From CAZACQ01 sp964483725 (lineage in GTDB: Bacteria; Patescibacteriota; Gracilibacteria; Absconditabacterales; Absconditicoccaceae), in contig CAZACQ010000021.1 of the NCBI GenBank assembly GCA_964483725.1, positions 1 through 13,742 on the forward strand: a DNA stretch of 13,742 nt, read 5' to 3'. The notes under the pieces were generated by a model, which was not told the DNA's origin, searched no databases, and saw only the letters and a program-made list of their open reading frames with translations. The position numbers were made by a program, and so were the translations under genes. This document shows positions 9,280-13,742 of this stretch, piece by piece. The first letter of the stretch is position 1, and each line of letters begins with the position of its first letter.

Positions 9280-9308
9280 TTGACAAATTTTACTTTCTTC
9301 TATATAAT
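9280..9308 (+). promoter_or_regulatory. Consensus sigma70-type promoter before the C-X21-C array
   Basis: TTGACA (9280-9285), exactly 17 bases, then TATAAT (9303-9308): a perfect consensus promoter. The start site would be near 9315, about 29 bases before the ATG at 9344. It is the strongest promoter visible in the window, suggesting that the first array gene is highly expressed. Confidence 0.85.
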
Positions 9309-9343
9309 ATTGTCTACATTTATATTAATAAATAAAAAAAATA

Positions 9344-9724
9344 ATGAACACAAGATTTGTAAACTTTGTAAACAAAGAAAGATCGTGAGACGAAAATATT
9401 GGTAGATTGATAGTATTTGCTATGACTATTATTATAGCAGTATGAGTGCTAGGAATCTTGGCATACTTTTACTCAGAAAATAGAGATGAAGCTGCTGCAA
9501 TGTCAGTATTAGGTAGTACTGCAGCTACATCTCAAGATTTGGTAGATATTTGAGTATGTGCTGATGATCATGATGACAATCAAGTAGAGTATAATGCTGT
9601 ATCATGAGAATACACTGTTACTTGTGGGGATAACCTTGATGATGATGTTTTAAATTGATTTTGACAGCTTTCAGATCTTAATATAGATGAAGATGATGAT
9701 TCAGCAACATATAGAATTAATTAA
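9344..9724 (+). CDS. C-X21-C small membrane-anchored protein 1 (pilin-like)
   Basis: 126 residues and no known family recognised. The layout is a short charged N-terminus, one membrane segment at about 21-43 (GRLIVFAMTIIIAVGVLGIL), a helical stretch to residue 70, then a small domain with Cys72 and Cys94 and a C-terminal strand ending ATYRIN. The order of hydrophobic helix, amphipathic helix and small disulfide domain is pilin-like, but there is no G-F-x-x-x-E prepilin site. It is the most divergent in sequence of the five paralogs after the fifth. It has its own consensus promoter and its own strong terminator, so it is a single-gene transcript and perhaps the major subunit. Several Gly codons are TGA. 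Confidence 0.85.
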
Positions 9725-9739
9725 ACTTTAAGTTAATTA

Positions 9740-9778
9740 AAACAAAAACCCCTGCCAATTTGGCAGGGGTTTTTGTTT
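9740..9778 (+). terminator. Strong intrinsic terminator after the first array gene
   Basis: An 18-bp perfect stem (9740-9757 with 9761-9778), three-base loop ATT, a GC-rich core CCCCTGCC, and a TTTTTG run in the right arm. It is the most GC-rich hairpin in the window and closes the first array gene, separating it from copies 2-5. Confidence 0.92.
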
Positions 9779-9791
9779 GAGTGAAAATCTA

Positions 9792-9819
9792 TTGATTATT
9801 TGTCCAATATAAGTATAAG
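9792..9819 (+). promoter_or_regulatory. possible promoter of the second array gene
   Basis: TTGATT (9792-9797), 16 bases, TATAAG (9814-9819), about 32 bases before the ATG at 9851. It is weaker than the promoters of copies 1, 3 and 5. Some promoter is expected here because a strong terminator lies just upstream. Confidence 0.3.
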
Positions 9820-9850
9820 ATGATTGATTTAATGTATAAAATTTTAGCTT

Positions 9851-10219
9851 ATGCTATGGACAAAATATAGGTCTGCTGATATCAATCTTTGAAGATTGAT
9901 TATTTTCTCAGCTATAATAATAGTAGCACTAGGTATAGTGTGAATTTTGGCATATTTCAATAGCAAATATCAACAAACTGTGGTAATGTATTCTGCACTA
10001 TGAGATATAAATACAGCATCCCAGACTTTGATAGACTTGGATATATGTGATCAGTCTTCTGATAGTATTTCTATTAGCTACAATGCTATAAATTCTAGAT
10101 ATACTTTGGAATGTGATTTGGCAGATGGTGAAGTAGAAGATTATAGAATATTGGAACTTGATGATTTGAACTTACATGATCACTCATCTGGTAGTGCTGT
10201 ATATTCTATTCCAGACTAA
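9851..10219 (+). CDS. C-X21-C small membrane-anchored protein 2 (pilin-like)
   Basis: 122 residues, family unknown. It begins MLWTKYRSADINLGRL, with a membrane segment at about 14-36 (LIIFSAIIIVALGIVGIL). LGDINTASQTL at 50-60 leads into DLDIC with Cys66, and YTLEC carries Cys88. The tail LDDLNLHDHSSG ends AVYSIPD. It is closest to copy 3 in the N-terminus (KYRSA) and the Cys domain. The ATG at 9851 gives the same distance to the first Cys as in copy 3. Two Gly codons in the membrane and linker part are TGA, so a standard-code reading would show only the last 63 residues. Confidence 0.85.
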
Positions 10220-10236
10220 AAAAACTTATTTTGCTG

Positions 10237-10264
10237 TTGACTTGTATTTATTAGTATGTATTAT
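10237..10264 (+). promoter_or_regulatory. putative promoter of the third and fourth array genes
   Basis: TTGACT (10237-10242), 16 bases, TATTAT (10259-10264), about 37 bases before the ATG at 10301. No terminator hairpin is seen between copies 2 and 3, so readthrough from copy 2 is also possible. Confidence 0.55.
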
Positions 10265-10300
10265 TTGTTGATATTTTATATCATAAAAATAAAAACAAAA

Positions 10301-10672
10301 ATGCATATTTCAAAATACAGGTCTGCAAATGTAGCTTTATCTAATTATATCATATTGGTTGCTATATTGGTGGTTTCATTGTGAGTGATTGGGATACTTA
10401 CTTATTATTATCAATCCAGTATGGAAGAGCCTATTACTTATGCAAGTATGACTGATATAAATATGGCTTCCCAGACTATGCTTGACTATGATATTTGTCA
10501 AGACAGTTCAGATGAGATATCTTTGGAATATGATGCTGTTTTGGACCAATATACTTTGGAATGTGAGTTAAAAGAATCTGATGAAGAATGAAATGATTTC
10601 AGAATCCAAGAATTTGATTCCTTTGATTTTGTAGATATTGATGATGATCTAGCTATATATGAAATTGAATAA
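10301..10672 (+). CDS. C-X21-C small membrane-anchored protein 3 (pilin-like)
   Basis: 123 residues, family unknown. It begins MHISKYRSANVAL, with a membrane segment at about 15-37. TDINMASQTM leads to DYDIC with Cys66, and YTLEC has Cys88, the same residue numbers as copy 2. The C-terminus (FDFVDIDDD then AIYEIE) is very acidic. The start ATG is preceded by an A-rich AAAAACAAAA instead of a Shine-Dalgarno, a sequence shared with copy 5. The fourth copy starts 21 bases downstream, so these two are likely one transcript. Confidence 0.85.
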
Positions 10673-10693
10673 TTTAGTATTTATTATTTATTT

Positions 10694-11056
10694 ATGTTAT
10701 CCAAATTTAGATTTGCAAGTCAGAGTGTGAGAATATTTTATATATTTGTTCTCACTATTATTCTTTCTTTATTTTTGGCATTTATGTTTTATGAATTTTA
10801 TAATAATTACAATCATCAGGTAAGAGTATATTCTATTTTGGGTGATGTAAATTCTGCTATACACAAACTTGAAGATTTGGATATATGTGCCAGTGAATCA
10901 GAAAATATATCTATTTCTTATTCTGCAATAGAAAATATTTATACCTTGGACTGTATTTTGCAAAAAGATAATCAATGAGAATATGAAATCAAAAACTTAG
11001 GCAAAGTAGATATCAAAGAAATTTCAGATGATTATGTAAAATACTCACTTTATTAG
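10694..11056 (+). CDS. C-X21-C small membrane-anchored protein 4 (pilin-like)
   Basis: 120 residues, family unknown. It begins MLSKFRFASQSVRIFY, with a membrane segment at about 14-33 rich in Phe and Leu. YSILGDVNSAIHKL leads to DLDIC with Cys65, and YTLDC has Cys87. The tail is KVDIKEISDDYVKYSLY. It is less acidic and more basic near the C-terminus than copies 1-3. It ends in TAG, the only TAG stop among complete genes here. It sits 21 bases after copy 3 with no clear promoter of its own. Confidence 0.85.
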
Positions 11057-11076
11057 AAAAAATATAGATAAAAAAA

Positions 11077-11104
11077 TTGACATATTTATCCAAATATATA
11101 TAAT
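11077..11104 (+). promoter_or_regulatory. Near-consensus promoter of the fifth array gene
   Basis: TTGACA (11077-11082), 16 bases, TATAAT (11099-11104), about 32 bases before the ATG at 11137. Both hexamers are consensus. Confidence 0.7.
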
Positions 11105-11136
11105 TATTTTAACTTTAGTTTTAAACAAAAACAAAA

Positions 11137-11484
11137 ATGGAAGAAAATAAATCCAAGCCAAATAAGTTTATATATTCAGCTTTTTTCTTTGTTTTGTCTT
11201 TATCATTTTTGTCTATGGCTTGATATATGTATGAAAAATTTACATGAGAGTCTGTAATATTTGCCTTGTCTGCTGATATAAATGATTTTTCTAATATAAA
11301 TTCTAGTAAATATTGTGATCTAGATGATGCAGACTTTTCTTTGACTTATGAAAAATCAAGTTCTCAATATTTGTTGAATTGTAGTTTGTTGGCATGAGAT
11401 GACTGAGAATTCAAAATAGAATCCAATGATAATATTGATATACAAAAAATATCCTCCAATTCTGTTGTATATTTCACAAACTAA
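11137..11484 (+). CDS. C-X21-C small membrane-anchored protein 5 (pilin-like)
   Basis: 115 residues, the shortest and most divergent copy. Lysines at N-terminus (MEENKSKPNKF), then a membrane segment at about 11-30 ending SMAGYMYEKF. FALSADIND leads to SSKYC with Cys60, and YLLNC has Cys82. The 21-residue gap between cysteines is kept despite low sequence identity, and the tail ends VVYFTN like the other copies. It has its own promoter and is followed by a hairpin terminator. The function is unknown and inferred to be related to copies 1-4. Confidence 0.83.
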
Positions 11485-11493
11485 AAACTTCTA

Positions 11494-11521
11494 TTGAAAA
11501 ATTAATCAAGCAGTTTATAAT
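11494..11521 (+). promoter_or_regulatory. putative promoter nested in the terminator hairpin
   Basis: TTGAAA (11494-11499), 16 bases, TATAAT (11516-11521). The -10 box falls in the hairpin loop of the terminator at 11504-11531. Transcription would start near 11528, about 25 bases before the ATG at 11553. Confidence 0.5.
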
Positions 11522-11536
11522 CTGCTTGATTTTTAT
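11504..11536 (+). terminator. Intrinsic terminator after the fifth array gene
   Basis: A ten-base stem AATCAAGCAG (11504-11513) pairs with CTGCTTGATT (11522-11531) around an eight-base loop, followed by a short T run. It lies 20 bases after the stop of the fifth copy. The loop contains TATAAT. Confidence 0.7.
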
Positions 11537-11552
11537 TGTATAGCCAAAAAAT

Positions 11553-11864
11553 ATGTCAAATGTATATTATATGCTTACTTTTACTATAGTTTTTGCACTG
11601 GTAGTATTGCTTGTATTTACTATCAGGTCTTTTATAGTACCTCATAGTAATTATCATTGAATAAGTTTTGTATGAATAGATAAGGACTTTGATATACAAA
11701 CTTTGAGCAACTTGGATTATGATGCTGAAAATACTATATTTGTAGATGAAATTCCTGATGCATGTGAGGAAGATAGCAATCAGTCTATATATTGTCTATC
11801 AGAACTCAAAGAAATGTGATGATTTTATAGTGGTAGATGGTACAAGTGAGAAAGAGTTGATTAA
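11553..11864 (+). CDS. Small membrane-anchored protein, unlike the array genes
   Basis: 103 residues, no family recognised. One hydrophobic segment at about 5-24 follows MSNVYYM, then an outside domain of about 75 residues. It has two cysteines, Cys71 and Cys81, in DACEEDSNQSIYC, a spacing different from the C-X21-C family, and a basic Gly/Arg/Trp-rich end (GGFYSGRWYKGERVD). It lacks a prepilin motif. It sits between the array and the large surface-protein gene, 21 bases before the latter, so the two are probably co-transcribed. It may be a minor subunit or partner of the large protein, but that is inference. Confidence 0.7.
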
Positions 11865-11885
11865 TTTAATAAATAAAATTAAAAT

Positions 11886-13742
11886 ATGTTTTACTTGATG
11901 GCTGTATTGTTTTTGGTTGTGATTTTTACTACTAGTTTTTTTATAGGTTTTGGACCTATATTATCTAGTTTTCAAGCATCTCAGCAAATCAATATATATG
12001 AAACTATAATAGATACATTTCAAGATAGGCATGTAGATTCTGTAGATGTATGAAGTGCTTATGTTATGTGATGAGTAGTTTTTGTAGATGCAGAATGAGA
12101 ATGACCAGCTTCTCAGATCAAGGATATAGAAATATTGTATTTGGATACTTCTTATCAGATGTGATGACCATGATGATCCAATATGCTAGTATCTATGCCT
12201 GTTTTTATCTTGCCTGAAGAGGATAAGGACAATCCTGATATTTTTTATGATGAATTGGACCAAAAATTTGAAGATGTAGAGTTTGGTGATTGATTATCTG
12301 ATTATTCAAATTTATCTATACAGTGAAATAATCAGTTTATATATTCTGGGCACAATTATTATGATTTTGGTGCTGTGCATGATGGTGATGGTGGTGAAGA
12401 CAATTTGGATTTGTATATTTGAAACTTGTATAGCTATTGCTTTTTGAGTAAGGCAAACTATTTGCAATATAATTGACTTTCTTTGCCTGCATACAAGGAT
12501 TCTGCCGTATATATTGATGAAAGTTTGCAAGATGATATAGATAATATTCAAGATAAATATAATTCATGAGATGATTTTCAGTTGTATAGTACTTGAGATA
12601 TAAATCATTGAGACTTAGAAATTTCTTGATTCAACACTGGAACAATATATGCTATCAATGATATAAATATCAATTCTTTGGAGTTAGATAATAATGCTGC
12701 AGATGAGTTTTATATATTTGCAGGTTGAGATATTGATATAGGTGATTTTGATATTTGAAATAATGTAGAAGTACATATATTTGCGGGTTGAGATATTAAT
12801 ATAAGTAATTTGGATAAGCATACAAATGCTAGATTGTATGAATATGATAGAGATTGATGAACTGTATGTTCTATTGATGATCGTGATGATTGTAGAGATG
12901 TGTCAGATTTTCCTCCAGTATGATTTGATGCACAAGATATATATGATTTATCTCATCCAGATGCTGAATGTGGTTTTGATATAGCTGTATGAAACAATGA
13001 TGATATGTCAAATTATCCAAGTATTTGAGATGATGTGAAGTTGTGAGCATATTATCTTAGAGGTCAAAATTCTTGATATGTGCCAGATGATGTAGAGCAC
13101 AACTTGATTTTGAGTACTGATGGTAGTTGAAGTATTTCATGAACTACAGATAGTAGTTATGCTTCTGGGGACAATATATCTTTGGAAGCCAGTCCAGATA
13201 GTGGTTGGGAGTTTGTAGAATGGGCTTGAAGTAATTCTGATTTATGTGATTGATGAGCAGATCATGAGTGTGATTTTACTATGCCAAATCATTGAGTTTC
13301 TATAGAAGCTGTTTTTCAGACACAGCCACATACTATTAGTTTTAATGAAACAAGTGGTCTTGATGACTCTCAGATGGATATACAAATTAGATGGCAAGCT
13401 AGTATATCTTGAGATCAAACTATAGATTTGATAGATGATGATTATGAATTTACTGTAAATAAAGATTGATATCAAGAATATGATTGAAATTTTACTGTTG
13501 CTTGATCTGATAAAACTGTAGATTTTGAGCTAGAAGAAGTACCAACATACACACTTACAACTACAATAATGTGTGAGCATCAACATGACGAACTAGAAAT
13601 ATCATATAATTGAAATACTTATAACTGTGAATGTGATAATAGTGATGATCCTGCTATTTGTGATTATGATATTGATTCTTGAATTTCTGTATCATTGAAT
13701 GAAGCTTTTCATAATGTAGATTTTGGGGCTTGGTCTGGTGAT
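11886..13742 (+). CDS. Large multi-repeat surface protein, adhesin-like (partial)
   Basis: The first 619 residues of a protein that continues past the window end. An N-terminal hydrophobic segment at about 2-24 (signal anchor or uncleaved signal) is followed by an Asp/Gly-rich exterior. Residues 233-318 hold four solenoid-like units with the core I-F-A-G-G-D-I-D-I. Residues about 406-477 match the Listeria-Bacteroides/InlB-B type repeat: YASGDNISLEASPDSGWEF, VEWAG, then FTMPNHGVSIEAVF. Residues about 482-551 resemble a PEGA-type beta-sandwich (DYEFTVNKDGYQEY, then KTVDFELEEV). A second InlB-like repeat begins near 553 and reaches FGAWSGD at the window end. Cysteines cluster in 570-595. Very many Gly codons are TGA, so under the standard code it looks like noise. 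Likely role: cell-surface or appendage-tip binding protein, by domain type and context. Confidence 0.8.
12582..12839 (+). repeat. Four 21-23-residue solenoid-like protein repeats
   Basis: Within the large surface protein, units start at residues 233, 254, 277 and 298. They read LYSTGDINHGDLEI, IYAINDININSLEL, IFAGGDIDIGDFDI and IFAGGDINISNLDK. The spacing of 21, 23 and 21 residues and alternating hydrophobic residues suit one coil each of a right-handed beta-helix. The two last units share nearly identical DNA (ATATTTGC, then GGTTGAGATATT). Confidence 0.7.

Larger units (their letters stand above)
9344..11484 (+). repeat. Tandem array of five paralogous C-X21-C genes
   Basis: Five adjacent genes encode the same architecture: basic or charged N-terminus, one membrane helix, a motif like S-x-L-G-D-I-N before D-h-x-C, two cysteines with exactly 21 residues between, and a final strand with Tyr two to four residues from the end. 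Copies 2 and 3 still share a 17-base identical DNA stretch at the second Cys (TATACTTTGGAATGTGA), and copies 2 and 4 share TTGGATATATGTG at the first Cys. This shows origin by tandem duplication. Confidence 0.85.

Noticed and set aside
10028..10219. Separate 63-residue gene starting at a TTG at 10028
   Set aside because: It is the C-terminal half of the second array gene. Upstream TGA codons are Gly and the true ATG at 9851 restores the membrane helix.
9344..11484. Array genes as canonical type IV prepilins
   Set aside because: No copy has the Gly followed by a hydrophobic stretch with Glu at +5. Only the overall shape and the neighbourhood are pilin-like, so they are described as pilin-like and not named pil genes.
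12312..12567. Two minus-strand frames with a poly-His stretch
   Set aside because: The His run is the antisense of the GATGGTGATGGTGGTG stretch coding Asp/Gly in the large surface protein. It is an artefact of composition.

Overview
The window comes from a bacterium that reads UGA as glycine (genetic code 25), which is known from the candidate phyla Absconditabacteria (SR1) and Gracilibacteria. Every large gene is broken by in-frame TGA under the standard code. Read with TGA as Gly, the genes become full length, and the TGA codons fall on invariant glycines such as GyrB RPGMYIG, RsmG DLGSGGGFP and MraY ADGLDGL. All complete genes end in TAA or TAG. The DNA is very AT-rich, gene spacing is tight (no gap over about 165 bases), and no start codon has a Shine-Dalgarno sequence. 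I saw no tRNA, rRNA, CRISPR array or insertion sequence.

Left part (1-5607), housekeeping and envelope. After the last codons of an upstream gene come mraY (lipid I synthesis) and an O-antigen ligase/polymerase-like membrane protein, both on the plus strand. They converge on rsmG (16S rRNA methyltransferase) and a small helical hypothetical gene on the minus strand. One perfect palindromic terminator serves both sides and contains both stop codons. A divergent promoter region then leads to gyrB, which has its own strong terminator.

Right part (5643-13742), an apparent surface-appendage locus, all plus strand. It begins with a divergent GspE/PilB-type ATPase whose Walker A motif has Trp in place of the conserved Gly. 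Next are a single-pass membrane protein with a Glu-rich segment and a C-terminal SH3b domain, and a polytopic protein resembling a prepilin (A24) peptidase. Five tandem paralogous small membrane-anchored proteins (115-126 aa) follow. Each has two cysteines in the exact spacing C-X21-C, and the family is pilin-like in shape but lacks a standard prepilin site. After a terminator come a sixth, different small membrane-anchored protein and the first 619 residues of a large Asp/Gly-rich surface protein with solenoid-like, InlB-like and PEGA-like repeats, cut by the window end.

The inferred picture is a noncanonical type IV pilus or secretion-like apparatus: motor, peptidase, a family of small exported subunits, and a large adhesin-like protein. 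Several small genes have their own near-consensus sigma70-type promoters, so subunits may be expressed at separate levels. The C-X21-C family is the best candidate for an undescribed component. I do not recognise it as a known family, and its role is inferred from context only.
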